From positions 4,898,367 through 4,962,366 of the forward strand of contig OY744608.1 of assembly GCA_963556255.1 (NCBI GenBank): 64,000 nucleotides of DNA, given 5' to 3'. Positions 1 through 10,499 of the stretch are shown here, piece after piece. The first letter of the stretch is position 1. Every line of letters begins with the position of its first letter. The position numbers and the translations under genes are program-made. Under the pieces are notes generated by a model. It ran no database searches, was not told where the DNA came from, and saw nothing but the letters and a program-made list of their open reading frames with translations. The DNA is from Allolobophora icterica (Eukaryota; Annelida; Clitellata; Crassiclitellata; Lumbricidae).

Positions 1-725
1 CACAGGCAGTGCCAGTCCCAACCCTGGAGGCAGGAGCAAGGCGACGATAATCACCATTGTTATGACACAGTGTCGGTAAACAGCAACTAACAACTGGCTA
101 TTCAAATAATTTCTTACTTTAAAAACATTTTTTATTATGGTTAATCTGTAAGTTGGACTAGAGACGAACTTCCAATAAGATATGGGGTGAAGTGGTACAC
201 AATTAGCGATTGAACGAAAATTACATGTATGTAGGGTCAGAATTAAACGATTTAAAGGTGTCCAAATGACAACGGAGGAAGGTGGCGGCGTTGATCGTTT
301 TGTCATGACACTAGTTTGTTTAATAATAGAAATGGAGCCTACATATATAGCGCCTCCCGTAACCATTTAGTTAAAGTAAAATCTTATTTTCCAGGCTTTA
401 AGAAACTCTATTCTCTAGGTTAACTTCAAAGTCATACAGACGCGCCCAACTTTAACCTTTTAACAACTTAAACGAGTGTCAAGGAAGTTACAGGCAGAGT
501 GTGAATGACAGACACTAAATGGATAGGTTATGATACGATTTACACACTTCAGAATGTTGACCGGAAACAATGTTACTTTACATGTTGATACTGACCACAG
601 TGCAGCTAAGACAGACCGCTGGTCAGCAGGAGTCGTTTGTTGTCCAATAAAGAGGCGTTGATTTACACAGATCAATGTATTACGGGCCTGAATTCGGCTA
701 TGCACATAACCGAAGTTGTCTTCCA
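1..725. repeat. Diverged segmental duplicate, partner at 22440-23576
   Basis: This tract aligns by eye, with many indels, to 22440-23576 in the same order and orientation. Shared landmarks are the 85-nt repeat at the left end, 'ctattcaaataatt', 'gggtcagaat.aa', 'atcttattttccag' and 'ccacagtgcagctaagacag' near the right end. Identity is roughly 70-80 percent, so the event is old. I see no gene; the 90-codon frame on the minus strand at 460-732 has no recognisable motif. Confidence 0.7.
4..93 (+). repeat. 85-nt hairpin-type repeat, copy 1
   Basis: First of about 14 copies of a unit reading roughly CAGTGCCAGTCCCAAGCC, then a spacer, GGGCGACGCTAATCATC, and ending GTCGTTAAACAG. This copy has the decayed stem gcgacgat / agtgtcgg. 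Confidence 0.65.
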
Positions 726-866
726 TTGACATGTCCTATATTAAAAAGGGATCGACCAGCTTCTATGCACACAAGCCTATGATGTACTTATCCATTATGC
801 GCGTAAGTGGAGTCGATTGTAACGCGTATAATTAACTTCGCTATTATATATATCTATCATTATTTC

Positions 867-901
867 GACACCTTTAAATCAGAGTAAACAGATACTATAT
901 A
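867..901 (+). promoter_or_regulatory. PSE-like/TATA module P1
   Basis: Box gacacctttaaatc; TATATA begins at 896, 27 bp from the first C of CACC. Confidence 0.5.
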
Positions 902-1476
902 TTCAAGCAGCACCGATATTCCGAAATGCCAGGTTTTCTTGCAGCGTATCGTTGTTTAACTTCGACACCTGAAAATGGTTCATACATGTGAGACAATATA
1001 TTTATAACCAGCCTCAGGTCTTTGTAATTCTTGTAGATAACATGTCATGTCATGTTGCCGTCGTCGCTTTGCAATTGTAGGCTGCAGGAATAATATCAGT
1101 CCTTGACTATGGGTACTTATAACATATTATGAGAACAAAAGGGTTTAAGGTGGTTCAGAAGAAGTGTAGTCTGTGTCAGAATCACTTCAAATTATCTTGC
1201 AACGCTTAATAGCATAATTTCCCTAGCTTCTTCTTAAAAGCTGTGATAGTGTCTACTAAGACAGTACTATCATCCAAACCATTCCACAAGTCTACAACTC
1301 TTGCACTGAAGAATTTCTGCCCTAATGTTCCTTTCGGTTTCTTAAATAATTTATATCTGTGTCCCGAGTTGCCTTGTTTGGTGCTAATTCAAAGAACCTC
1401 TGCCAGTGCAGTGCTTCCTTGCCAGTAATAATCTTATAATAAACTTAACTTGGTGGCATATTATTCGTTTCTCATT

Positions 1477-1512
1477 GAACACATTTTAAACGCATTCACC
1501 AGTCGCCATATA
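1477..1512 (+). promoter_or_regulatory. PSE-like/TATA module P2 (degenerate)
   Basis: Box gaacacattttaaacg; weak TATA (catatag) at 1509, spacing 29. Flanks match module P4. Confidence 0.35.
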
Positions 1513-1631
1513 GTAATGCAAGGGCAGGAAAATAATATATTAAATCTACCAAATTCAAAAACTAAAGCGATGAAACTCTACAAAGAACTTCAAAGTAGAT
1601 ATTAACTACACCATGTTTCCTCATTTACTTC

Positions 1632-1667
1632 GACACCTTTAAAACGTTGTCATCTACACCATATATA
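1632..1667 (+). promoter_or_regulatory. PSE-like/TATA module P3
   Basis: Box gacacctttaaaacg; TATATA at 1662, spacing 28. Flanks are shared with P9 and the decayed site at 15583. Confidence 0.5.
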
Positions 1668-2069
1668 TTGAGCCTACACCAAAATTCTTAATCAGACTCG
1701 AGAGTGTCACCCGTTCAATTTTTCAAGAAACAAACGTGACTGCAACTTTCAATGTTAACTTGTAACTTGTAAAATTTGCAAATCGATCCATAGCGATATC
1801 TATTCCGCCTCTCTGGATTAAACCCCTGCCAGAATTACACCAAAAATCCGATCCTACGAACTCACCAAAACCTCACTCCTTGATACCTCCCCACAGGTCT
1901 TTCTTTCAAAACTTAAAACTCTACTTGTTCACAAATCCTATCCCAATTCCTCTTCCCCTTACCTCCCTCGCCGCTTCAATTCTAAACACCACCCACCACA
2001 GCCGTCTGACCATCTGCCTACCTGTCCCCTTTGGATCTTGACCTGGAACCGATTTTAATCCTACTGCGT

Positions 2070-2415
2070 ATAGATTTTTTTACTCTGAATCCGTTTCGTC
2101 GCAATCTCAAAATCTCCGTCATGTCGCCTTTATTATGACTAGCGGTCGATCCTAATCGGTCGCCATGACAACCCGGACGGATGCAGAGTCGCAGATGTCT
2201 GACCTATGAATCCGTCGACTGGATAGACTCCGGTCACAAGGTGGCGCTTCTCTCTTTCTCTTCGCCGACGCTCCAGACGCTAGGTGGCGTTGCGAGCAAA
2301 GTATAATGTGTCTCTGTCAGGATTTGATCTGACGGAGATGTCGAATACGGCACCTATCGTCACATCGCTGACTCTATTCATCAGGTTTTGTAGTCTATGC
2401 ATGCATGCGTGTATT
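2070..2415 (+). repeat. Interspersed repeat with (GTAT)n tail, inverted partner at 31081-31425
   Basis: About 320 bp match 31125-31425 in opposite orientation, at high identity around 'gatgtgacgataggtg' and 'ccacctagcgtctgga' (read on the partner). Both copies run at the same end into a (GTAT)n / (CATA)n array. A 3' simple-sequence tail is typical of retroposed elements. The unit has no coding capacity and I cannot assign its class. Confidence 0.65.
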
Positions 2416-2640
2416 TGTATGTATGTATGTATGTATGTATGTATGTATGTATGTATGTATGTATGTATGTATGTATGTATGTATGTATGTATGTATGTAT
2501 GTATGTATGTATGTATGTATGTATGTATGTATGATGTATGCATGTATGTTTGCATGTATGTAGGTATGTATGCATTTATGTACTGTATGTTTGTATGTTG
2601 CATATATGTATGTGTGTAAATATTTATGTGCGTGGATGTG
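2416..2640. repeat. (GTAT)n microsatellite
   Basis: Pure GTAT units to about 2533, then a degenerate tail. Apparent reading frames of HTYI or MYVC repeats on either strand are artefacts. Confidence 0.95.
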
Positions 2641-3151
2641 TGTTTATATATGCAAATATGTATACAAGACCATGTATGTGTTTGTATTTTGATTGTAAAA
2701 TATTGATTCCAACAATCTAACGACATATTCCGGCATCATGAGCAGTTGGCGCCGACAGAATTAATTTTAATAATAATATTGCTTTAGATCAGTTCTCACC
2801 ATTCGCATTCAGTTGTCACGATTTGTTTTAACTTGTGGCAAATATTATCCGAAATATATATATGAGTTGTTAAAACCGTAATAAAGGTGTCTAACTATAC
2901 CATTACAATTTCAATGGTTTAACGATATCTTGTGGTTACCAAGGCCGTTGACATCGGTAGGAAGACACTGTGCCTATATCGACGTTGATTGTGCTATATA
3001 TTATATATAGGCATGCTTACATATATATGTAGTTATGTGTGTACGTTTGCATGTAATGAAGCCTGTCTTTTCTTGCCGGACAGATTAATATATGACAGTG
3101 TAGACATATCTATTTATATTATATAAATGTTTATGCTCTCAGGAATACTTA
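2641..3151. other. Noncoding, contains one promoter-like module
   Basis: No gene is visible. At 2915-2980 there is a copy of a short repeat, approximately GTTTAACGACATCTTGTGG followed by AAGGCCGTTGACATCG, lying about 30 bp upstream of the minus-strand module at 2857-2891. Confidence 0.5.
2857..2891 (-). promoter_or_regulatory. PSE-like/TATA module M1
   Basis: On the minus strand: gacacctttattacgg, then TATATA 27 bp from CACC (first T at 2862). Confidence 0.5.
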
Positions 3152-3372
3152 CCATTCCTTGATGGTTTGAAGTGACAGCGTCATTTTCTTAGCCTCGGCA
3201 TATGAGGTCCGGTCGCCAGTCCTCACCCTCGCTGCTGATCATCCCACTGACAGTGTACAGTCAGTGTACAATTAGTTTATACATATGCTCCCTATGAGTT
3301 TAAATGGAACACAAAATTTGAGAAATTGTCTCCCCGAGGTAACTAGACGATGGTGCACTGAGACTCGTTGAA
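3152..3372 (-). repeat. tRNA-derived SINE copy
   Basis: Read on the minus strand: a tRNA-like head (gtgcaccatcgtctagt), then a body with 'caatttctcaaatttt', 'cactgtcagtgggatgatc' and 'tatgccgaggctaagaaaa'. The same body occurs at 15150, 22555 and 56240. The A-box region is recognisable and the B box is damaged. Confidence 0.65.
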
Positions 3373-3860
3373 TATCCATGTCATCCGCCCCTGTAATATA
3401 ATATTGATAAATATGACATCCGCACCCGAGTTGCCATAACATGTTATTACACATCTTTTTCATGACACAGCTGTGTTAACAGAAACTACACATTATAAAA
3501 TTAACTTCGCTGTATATTTTCGTTTCTCTTTGGACACCTTTTAAACGCTTTAACCAGTTGCTATATATGCTTTCCAGACTGGCAGACGCCAACTACCTGG
3601 CCCTTTTCTACTTCAGAAACCAATGTGGTTGAACCATTGAGGTATACAATAAACAGTTATTGTATCACTCATTGGGTGGAACTCTCAAACAACTTCAAAA
3701 TAGATGAGGTTAAACTTTTGATTCTAAACGTGTGGTTAAAGGAAGAACGTGACTGTAATCATCTTTGTCATGATATAGCACTGTTAAAACTGACACTATG
3801 ACGTCTCTCCTGCAGTTTTCACTACCATAATCGTGTATTTTTATCTGTTGCCGCATTGAA
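3373..3860. other. Noncoding duplicate block
   Basis: Shares 'gacacagct.tgttaacag' through 'ttgctatatatgc' with 9930-10050 and 29090-29210. Apart from module P4, no feature is supported. Confidence 0.45.
3533..3567 (+). promoter_or_regulatory. PSE-like/TATA module P4
   Basis: Box gacaccttttaaacgc; TATATA at 3562, spacing 27. Confidence 0.5.
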
Positions 3861-4330
3861 AAAATTGCAATTCTTTACTGGTAGGCCTTCCGAAAGTCCG
3901 TCTTTCTGCCCTTCAATCGCTACTTAACGACTTCTCGCCTGATTGCTTATCGTTCTCCGTTCTCCTATATTCCTACTTACATGACTGATGTCTGCATTGG
4001 CTTCCTGTTGCTTTGGTGACTCTGCAACCAGGTAGATATCGTCAGCGAAAAGCAGATTGTTGAGCAACTGTCCATTAATTGACACTCCGGCCTCCAAATA
4101 TCTCACTGCAAGGCTTCTCACTGCCTCCAGGAGCAAGTTGAAAAGGTCTGGTGACAGACCACATCCTTGTCTTACCCCCACCATGACCTTGAACCACTCC
4201 GTTAATTCTCCATCTATTCACTCCACTCTAAGACTTGCTGTACAGATCCTCTAACAGAACCACTAATCAGGTCCTGGAAGAACACCTGAGGGCGAAAGAG
4301 GCCTTTAAATCGGTCCACCGACTTCCTTAC
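3860..4330 (-). pseudogene. LINE reverse-transcriptase fragment (RTE-like)
   Basis: The minus strand from 4184 down to 3924 reads as reverse-transcriptase fingers/palm. GVRQGCGLSPDLFNLLLE matches the 'GVRQGxxLSPxLFN' motif of non-LTR enzymes. About 30 residues later comes LLFADDIYLVAES, which carries the catalytic F/YADD box. The frame decays on both sides; there is no endonuclease or C-terminus. By motif style it resembles RTE-like elements, but clade assignment is a guess. It is a dead fragment among other repeats. Confidence 0.8.
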
Positions 4331-4436
4331 CCTGCCAGAAGAAGATTGGTCACCACCTGGCATAGGACCAAGAAACCTTAACATGATAACGGATAAAATT
4401 AAAGCATAGTGATACTGTAATAGCTGTTTCATACAG

Positions 4437-5424
4437 CAGAGGTTCTTAACCTTTTTTTGGCACACGACACACCTAAACTTGCAACCAAATTTGGCGACAC
4501 ACCATGCCATCGTCATATGTGAATATTGTTAAAAATGTTAAAGTAAAATTAGTTATTTTTTTAAATTTTAATTTTTTAACATTTTGAACGAATGAAAATG
4601 TTCGTATTAAATCCTTTCTAGATTCTACGTTAACTAAATAACAGTTAATGGAGCTTTTGCTCCTGAATCTTTCTCTGGATCACATTAAGACGATCGAGGA
4701 TCCACAGTTTTTGTAAATGCAGGCTGAGAGGTCACCTACGAACAATTTGTTCCGTTTTTGTTCTTTATTTTGATCCTCTGAGAAAAACCTTGCTCATACA
4801 AGTAGGAACTATGAAATGAAACTAATTCTTTGATAGCTTTGCTCGCCAGTGTTGTAATGTTCTTCTTTGTACGTCTTAGCCTAGAACTGAGTTCTCGAGA
4901 ATTGGTTGCACATATCCTTGATTCTAGATTTCTTCTTTTTCGTATTTCTCTTGGTTGGTTTACTAAAACTAGCAGTGGCAGCAACATCGTTTTCGTATTC
5001 AAAGCTGTTGGTGTTAGAATCCGTCTCATTGCTACCAAAATCTAATTTCCCATTATCAGTTGAAGATTCGCAAAAATGTTAGTGTTATTCTGATAAATTT
5101 ATCCAATTCGAATGTTACAGTAAAAGTTTACATCGGCGCGGTCACAAACGTGTAGGGGCCTATACTGTATAAGTTAAACATCATGGCCGCCCCAGATTTC
5201 GATATAATAGAATAGGTAAACAAAGTGCTACTAATTCTCACAGCCTACGTACTCTAAACTTTATGTAAGTAAATGTAATGCAAAAATGAGGGACATAAGC
5301 TATCAGTTATTACTAACGGCTTGAGAATTCGCCACACACCAATTTTTCGCGATACACCAGCGACACACCATGTTTACGCGACACACTTCCGGTCGATTCG
5401 TGACACACTTGTTAAGAACCTCTG
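4437..5424 (-). mobile_element. hAT (Charlie-like) deletion derivative with transposase C-terminal remnant
   Basis: The ends are inverted copies of CAGAGGTTCTTAAC (4437-4450 and the complement ending at 5424), the CAGNGGTTCT end style known from hAT-Charlie elements. The minus-strand frame 4736-5038 ends in LASKAIKELVSFHSSYLYEQ followed by GFSQRIKIKNKN. This resembles the C-terminal dimerisation region of hAT transposases (a YLCE.GFS-type motif before a lysine-rich stretch). The rest of the transposase is missing. I cannot find a matching 8-bp target duplication, so one flank may be altered. Non-autonomous and probably inert. Confidence 0.7.
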
Positions 5425-5483
5425 CAAAGCCATAATGATAGGTTCATACTCGAATGAGATGGAAGATTCGCCGAAACGGATTT

Positions 5484-5518
5484 ATATATAACGTTGGTGA
5501 GAACGTTTTAAAGGTAGC
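5484..5518 (-). promoter_or_regulatory. PSE-like/TATA module M2
   Basis: Minus strand: gctacctttaaaacg, with TATATA 26 bp downstream of the CACC-equivalent. Confidence 0.45.
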
Positions 5519-5740
5519 TAACTATTGGATAACGTTTTTCAATATTTGGCGACATCTTGTGATAGCCAGAGGCGGTGTCGTCTGCCTTGCCTTGCTTGTA
5601 CGTGTTTGCATCTTGATTGTAAAATAGGGGGTTCCTACCGTTTAACGACCGCTTCTGGCATCAAAAGTAGTTGGCGCTGTACCATTCGTAATGGGTGAAA
5701 AGTTAAGCGAATCACTTAGTAACAGAAGCCATCGAATGAA

Positions 5741-5775
5741 TTATATAATATTGGTGTCCACGTAATAAAGGTGTC
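5741..5775 (-). promoter_or_regulatory. PSE-like/TATA module M3
   Basis: Minus strand: gacacctttattacg; TATATA 5746-5741, spacing 27. Confidence 0.5.
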
Positions 5776-6066
5776 GAACGATATAGCAGTACATGTACAT
5801 TATACAAAGTTTTAGAGATATCTTGTGACGACTAAGGCTGATAATCGATAGGAAGAAACTGTGCAGTTCTCGACGTTGATTGTATAATGTATATGCTTGT
5901 ATGTATGTATGTATGTATATTTGTATGTATGATTTTATGTATGTATGTTTAGTTATAATTTTATGGAGTCGGCATATAACCACCATTGTGCGAGACTAAC
6001 AATTTACGCGGTAACGCGGAGCTGACCCGAGTCCCCAAAAACCTATATTCGTCTGATGCAAGAATG

Positions 6067-6790
6067 GTCAAGAATTATGAAAGGATGTCATGGGGTCTAC
6101 AGTGTCGAAAGCGGAGCTAACATCGAATAGGTTCAACAGAGTCAACTCTGCTCTGTCGATAGCCCCGTAGATGTCTGATAAAAGGCCGAGCAGCAGAGTT
6201 TCAGTCGAGTGGAAGTTTCTGTAACCAGACTGGCATGATGGAAGGAGGTTGTTCCTCTCTAGGTGGACGACGAGCTGAGCTGTTACTATCTTCTCGATGA
6301 TCTTGGATAAAAACGAGAAATTCGCGATTGGCCAGTTGTTGAGAGGGTCAACCGGATCCAAAACCCTCGTTCTTCAGGGCAGGAATCAGGATGGATCTCT
6401 TCTGTGTGGGAGATAGAACTCCTTCGCGGACAGAGCGGTTACACAACGTCAACAGACGAGGCAGCAGAACATCCACGAACTCCTGAGTCCTGAAGCAAGA
6501 AGGTCGGGAGCAGATCGAGGTCGCACGACTTGTGTGGAGAAGCAATGATGAGGCGACGCAGTTCGTCTCCGGCAATCATGCTTAGAGTGAGCAGGCAGCA
6601 TTCGGTGGTGAGGAGGATCATTATCCGTAACGCGGCGGAACCCAAGAATCTTGCTGGTGTGAGAGGCCACGAAGTCTTCAGCCGTGAAGGACGATTCTTC
6701 TGGAGAGTGGATAGCGCGTTCAGAGTGGCGCCACCAAGAGAGCGTTGAATGCAGCACAGAGACGCTTTGATTGGCTGGCTTGTGAAGATA
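6067..6790 (-). pseudogene. L2/CR1-like LINE reverse-transcriptase fragment
   Basis: Minus-strand frames shifted against each other reconstruct the N-terminal half of the same reverse-transcriptase family as the intact copy at 58652. Visible pieces are LRRLIIASPHKSCDLDLLPT (finger region), IANFSFLSKIIEKIVTAQL, QSGYRNFHSTETLLLGLLSD and LFDVSSAFDTVD, the first catalytic aspartate region. It stops right after FDTVD at about 6090. At least one frameshift falls near 6350. The downstream YADD half is absent. Confidence 0.85.
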
Positions 6791-6916
6791 CTCTAGATTC
6801 CCAGTAAGTTCGCTCTTCGCTATACCAGCGATGCATACTGCATGCGGACGTTATGCACCCAAGCCAATCGGTCCGATAGAAGCTTGGTGCACCTGTACTT
6901 TCGCTTATGGCGGTGG

Positions 6917-6989
<73 letters not shown>

Positions 6990-7166
6990 ATTCGCCTATC
7001 AACATTGTCGTAACACGACTTTTAGCAATAGGCTTATAGCCGTAGCATAACCACGACATAACTTTAATTAACTATTTATTCCTTTGAGTTTAGCGGCATC
7101 TTATTAAAGGCCTTTGACGTAGACAGAAAATACTTCTTCAAGTAGTTGGCCCTTGGACAGTTTCGA

Positions 7167-7198
<32 letters not shown>

Positions 7199-7213
7199 AT
7201 ATATATATATAAT
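6791..7213. other. Noncoding with two (TA)n tracts
   Basis: (TA)n at 6923-6986 and an interrupted AT tract at 7168-7212. 'ggcatcttattaaaggcctttgacgtag' is a copy of the short repeat also seen at 32838. No gene. Confidence 0.6.
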
Positions 7214-7349
7214 TCCCTTTTGTCCAGGGAATTCTTAGCAACTTTCTGATGCACTTGTTCTCGAACGCTTGGATGCGTTTCTCTTCTTCTTTCTTTAACG
7301 TCCAAGCCTCACAGCCGTATGTTACTGTCGGTCATGCCAGTGCCTTCAC

Positions 7350-7417
<68 letters not shown>

Positions 7418-7490
7418 GTGAAGGCACTGGCATATGTTACTACCGTATGTTACTACCGTATGTTACTGTCGGTCATGCCAGTGCCTTCAC

Positions 7491-7576
<86 letters not shown>

Positions 7577-7712
7577 GTGAAGGCACTGGCATGACCGACA
7601 GTAACATACGGCTGTGAGGCTTGGACGTTAAAGAAAGAAGAAGAGAAACGCATCCAAGCGTTCGAGAACAAGTGCATCAGAAAGTTGCTAAGAATTCCCT
7701 GGACAAAAGGGA
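7214..7712. repeat. Perfect 142-bp inverted repeat with AT-tract centre
   Basis: The left arm 7214-7355 and right arm 7571-7712 are exact reverse complements by my reading. Between them lie AT tracts (7351-7416 and 7492-7575) and shorter nested inverted pieces of the same sequence at 7413-7433 and 7440-7493. The right arm carries LINE coding sequence (see next entry), so the left arm is an inverted copy of it. Perfect identity implies very recent origin or an assembly fold-back. Confidence 0.85.
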
Positions 7713-8010
7713 TGACCACCGAACAAATATACAAACTGGCGAGCACCACGTCCGAATCCGCAAGCTACGGTAATTCGGACACATCATGAGGCAGCCGAGG
7801 GACAATATCGATGGCAGCCTGATGACAGGCCTTGTAGAAGGGATTCTCAACCGCGGTAGACCAAGAATATCATGGATTGACAACATTATAGAATGGATTG
7901 GACTATCTGGGACCAGCCTAATGGTGGCAAAACGAGATAGGAAATGATGGACAATGTTGACCCATTCCTGTAGCCTACCATCGCAGAGCGACGACGGCGA
8001 CATGATATGA
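7571..8010 (+). pseudogene. RTE-like LINE C-terminal fragment
   Basis: Plus-strand frames give TYGCEAWTLKKEEEKRIQAF and ENKCIRKLLRIPWTKGMTTE. After a frameshift near 7780 they give GHIMRQPRDNIDGSLMTGLV and RGRPRISWIDNI. This is the usual C-terminal region of RTE-like reverse transcriptases (the 'YG.E.WTL' block, 'GH.MR' and 'GRPR..W.D'). The catalytic domain is absent. The sequence ends near a stop at about 8008. Confidence 0.85.
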
Positions 8011-8059
8011 CAAAACAGACAAAATAATTAGTCAGCGTGATGGAGTGACTTTAGACAAC

Positions 8060-8270
8060 TTGGCCCTCTTGACTGTTCACAGGACCAACGGCTGTTCAAC
8101 AGTGACTCATGCTTCTGACTAGGGCACGCCGCGCCGCCACGCGCCAACGCCGACATTTTGTGTGCGCCGCCGCCGCCGCCGCCGCCGCTTTTTGTTCGTC
8201 GGCGCTCCGCCGCCGCCGACCAAAACAGACCGGCGCCGACACTATGACGTCGGTGCAGGGCTCTAATGTA
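8060..8270. other. GC-rich insert with (GCC)n tract
   Basis: A short GC-rich island in AT-rich surroundings, with a (GCC)n run at 8165-8188 and the near-symmetrical flanks 'tagggcacgcc' and 'gcagggctcta'. The ends hint at a small DNA transposon, but I find no target duplication. Confidence 0.3.
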
Positions 8271-8509
8271 GAGGCCCATATACAGACATTATATCATAGG
8301 CGTGTGGATTTATTCTACATTAAGACGGATGCTTTCCTTTATAAGAATATTTTGCTTTTAGTATATCTTGTGTGGAACAATCATTGAGGAATACTGTTTC
8401 ATTTGCATGAAACCATTTTATTACAATTTGTCTATCATTGACATGTCAGCTGTAATGCTTGAAATGTTGCTAATCAATGAATAATGGTGATATTGTAAGG
8501 CTCTGCTTC

Positions 8510-8543
8510 GACACCTCTTAATGGCAGTTTCAAACGCTATAAG
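8510..8543 (+). promoter_or_regulatory. PSE-like/TATA module P5
   Basis: Box gacacctcttaatggc; TATAAG at 8538, spacing 26. Its duplicate is P14. Confidence 0.45.
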
Positions 8544-8603
8544 TTTCTCGTTTCCTCTAATTAAAACGTTCCGATTAGCACGCTGATGATTCGTTGAGTA
8601 GTT

Positions 8604-8693
8604 GCTGTTTAACGACGCTGTTTAATAATAAAGGTGATTAGTGTTGCCCTCCGCCTTTTTAAAGGCTTGGGTTCGGCGCTGCCAAGGTACAAG
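8604..8693 (-). repeat. 85-nt hairpin-type repeat
   Basis: On the minus strand the unit begins about 20 nt after the TATA of module M4, and ends gcgtcgttaaacagc. Confidence 0.65.
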
Positions 8694-8696
8694 TAG

Positions 8697-8729
8697 TATA
8701 TTTTCGGGTAGAGGCACTTTAAAGGTGTT
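8697..8729 (-). promoter_or_regulatory. PSE-like/TATA module M4
   Basis: Minus strand: aacacctttaaagtgcc, then TATA at 8700-8697, spacing 27. It points toward the 85-nt repeat at 8604-8693. Confidence 0.5.
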
Positions 8730-9264
8730 TAAAGTAGACGTTCTCATAGAATTCCCATAGAATTACAATTTGCCTCCGCCTCAATAAGATAAGCCCTTCC
8801 ACAATTATTATTGTCCATGTGCTGCGAGGGCGTCCCCAAGGCCTGAGCCTCGTGTAAACTCGCGGAAAGCCGGGAATGATTGTGTTGTAAAACCCTGGGA
8901 TGCTCTTGGTCACCTTCGAAAAGGGGCGGTATATTTCTTATTAGAAATACGTATAGTGGCGGATTTCCCACTAGATGTTGTTAAACTGTTGGAATTCAAT
9001 TCTGTTATTGCTTGAGCAAACGCTTCTGCTGTTTTCTTAGTAGTAAATATATCAGCATTGACTACAAAACCTATTCAACGAGGTAAAACCTCACTTCATG
9101 AAGAGCTAACCTTTTAAGGCAAAGTGTAATTCATTCTATCAGAAGGCAAGACCTAAATCAACTGCCCTGGCAGCCACAAGATATCGATAAGTATCGATAC
9201 TGTTGCACCTACAACACCTACTACATGCTTTGTCACTCGATACCTTATAGGTCATGTCTAATTA

Positions 9265-9300
9265 GACACCTTTAAACTTGTGTAATAAGAAATTATATAA
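9265..9300 (+). promoter_or_regulatory. PSE-like/TATA module P6
   Basis: Box gacacctttaaacttg; TATATAA at 9294, spacing 27. Confidence 0.5.
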
Positions 9301-9521
9301 ACCTGAATTCGCGTTCAATTGTCGGTTCGTAAAGTTCCTACTCTGTTGATCTGGCGGCCACAAGATGTCGTTAAGTGTAATAACCAACATTTCATATTCG
9401 AGTTTAACTTAGCGCTCGTGAACAGGCTGGTGCCATGCGCTTGATCTACGAGTGGCACTTTAGAAGTTTGGAGATTACGATTACGATTAAAAATAACACT
9501 TTTTGGTCGACGTCTACCGAA

Positions 9522-9555
9522 GACACCTTTAAATACATTCATCCGCTCTTATATA
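9522..9555 (+). promoter_or_regulatory. PSE-like/TATA module P7
   Basis: Box gacacctttaaatac; TATATA at 9550, spacing 26. Confidence 0.5.
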
Positions 9556-9870
9556 TTCGTCAAACGCCACACAATTTAAGTTTGAACGATTGTTGGAAGT
9601 CTCCTATTTACACGGATCAAGCAACACATTACTTCGTCTCTTAATTTCAGTCCTTAGGGACTAGACAATCGCACACTTAGACTCCTTGAAAATCTCTATA
9701 ATCTGACAGTATGATATTGGTAAATATGACGGTCTCAGCCGATGTTCCCGTAAGTTGCTATTAATCTGAAGAATAAAAAATTAGCCACTGCGTAAGTCTG
9801 GAATTGCTAGTCCACAGTCTGGATAATTGGACGAGCAACGCAAGTGATCTTTATATCCGACACTGTAGTT

Positions 9871-9956
9871 GCTCTGGTATTGGCAGCCTCAAGCCCGGAT
9901 CGGGGGGTGGGCGACGATAATTATTTTGTCATGGCAAAGCTTTGTTAACAGGAACT
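9871..9956 (+). repeat. 85-nt hairpin-type repeat
   Basis: Reads tctggtattggcagcctc to ttgttaacaggaac; the stem is lost in this copy. It lies about 55 bp upstream of module P8. Confidence 0.6.
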
Positions 9957-10008
9957 ACGCAAAAGAAAAATTGCTTCGCTGGATATTTTCGGTTCTCGTT
10001 GCTTCTTG

Positions 10009-10043
10009 GACACCTTTTAAACGCTTTTCCAAGTTGCTATATA
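10009..10043 (+). promoter_or_regulatory. PSE-like/TATA module P8
   Basis: Box gacaccttttaaacgc; TATATA at 10038, spacing 27. Confidence 0.5.
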
Positions 10044-10132
10044 TACGCCGATGTTCGGAGGACAATGATTATTTACTGACACTACATTGACTACAACACA
10101 CTATTAAGAACGCTTATTTCTTTTTTCTCTTC

Positions 10133-10168
10133 GACACCTTTAAACCGCTGTTATAAACGCCTTATATA
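10133..10168 (+). promoter_or_regulatory. PSE-like/TATA module P9
   Basis: Box gacacctttaaaccg; TATATA at 10163, spacing 28. Confidence 0.5.
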
Positions 10169-10327
10169 CTGAGCGCGCACAAAATAATTACTAATGAATA
10201 AGTCAGTACCGGTAATGCAAATGATTTTTAGCATGGCATAAAGTCGTTAAAGAGGTAACTCAGCTATAATTGTATTGTATTGTATTATATCCAAGAGTAA
10301 CTATTCAGAGGCGCTCTTAGCACATAA

Positions 10328-10450
10328 GTCCCATACGCTGCCGGTGGGAAGATGAAACTGCGAGGGAGAGGATTGGCCACTCGCCCTTATATGCCGAGGC
10401 AAGACAAATGAAGTCGTTAACACTTCACACCCATGGTTGCCTCAGGGCTA
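10328..10450 (+). repeat. SINE 3' body fragment
   Basis: Matches the body of the SINE at 56240: 'cggtgggaagatga', 'gagggagaggattggcca', 'atgccgaggcaaga'. There is no tRNA head. Confidence 0.55.
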
Positions 10451-10499
10451 GTTTAAGGGACTGCTCTTCCTCTTCAACATACATATCTGCATCTCTGAG

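Larger units (their letters stand above)
726..2069. other. Noncoding stretch with promoter-like modules
   Basis: No protein gene is visible. The stretch contains three PSE-like/TATA modules (867, 1479, 1632), a poorer GACACCTGAAAA box at 964 with AT-rich sequence downstream, and sequence shared with 3440-3720, 9920-10200, 15390-15640 and 29085-29390. Confidence 0.5.
5425..6066. other. Noncoding with two promoter-like modules and a short GTAT tract
   Basis: No gene is visible. 5440-5660 resembles 33890-34110, sharing 'ataacgttggt.agaacgt' and 'ttgattgtaaaat'. A short GTAT microsatellite lies at about 5895-5945. Confidence 0.5.
8271..9660. repeat. Segmental duplicate, partner at 24905-26320
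   Basis: Collinear with 24905-26320 over about 1.4 kb at roughly 80 percent identity. It includes 'attaagacggatgctttcct', modules P5, M4, P6 and P7, an 85-nt repeat, and a short minus-strand frame (8719-8971) also kept in part at 25412-25615. That frame has no recognisable domain and contains stops in one copy, so I do not call it a gene. The first ~90 bp recur at 31740-31830. Confidence 0.8.
9661..10499. other. Noncoding mosaic of short repeats
   Basis: Holds a SINE-head remnant (9665-9690), an 85-nt repeat, modules P8 and P9, and a SINE 3' body at 10328-10450. The block order resembles 15000-15960 and 29030-29800. No gene. Confidence 0.55.

Noticed and set aside
8719..8971. Possible small conserved gene, since the frame is partly kept in the duplicate at 25412-25615
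   Set aside because: The two copies have different stops and frames at the ends and no known domain. Conservation is explained by the nucleotide-level duplication.
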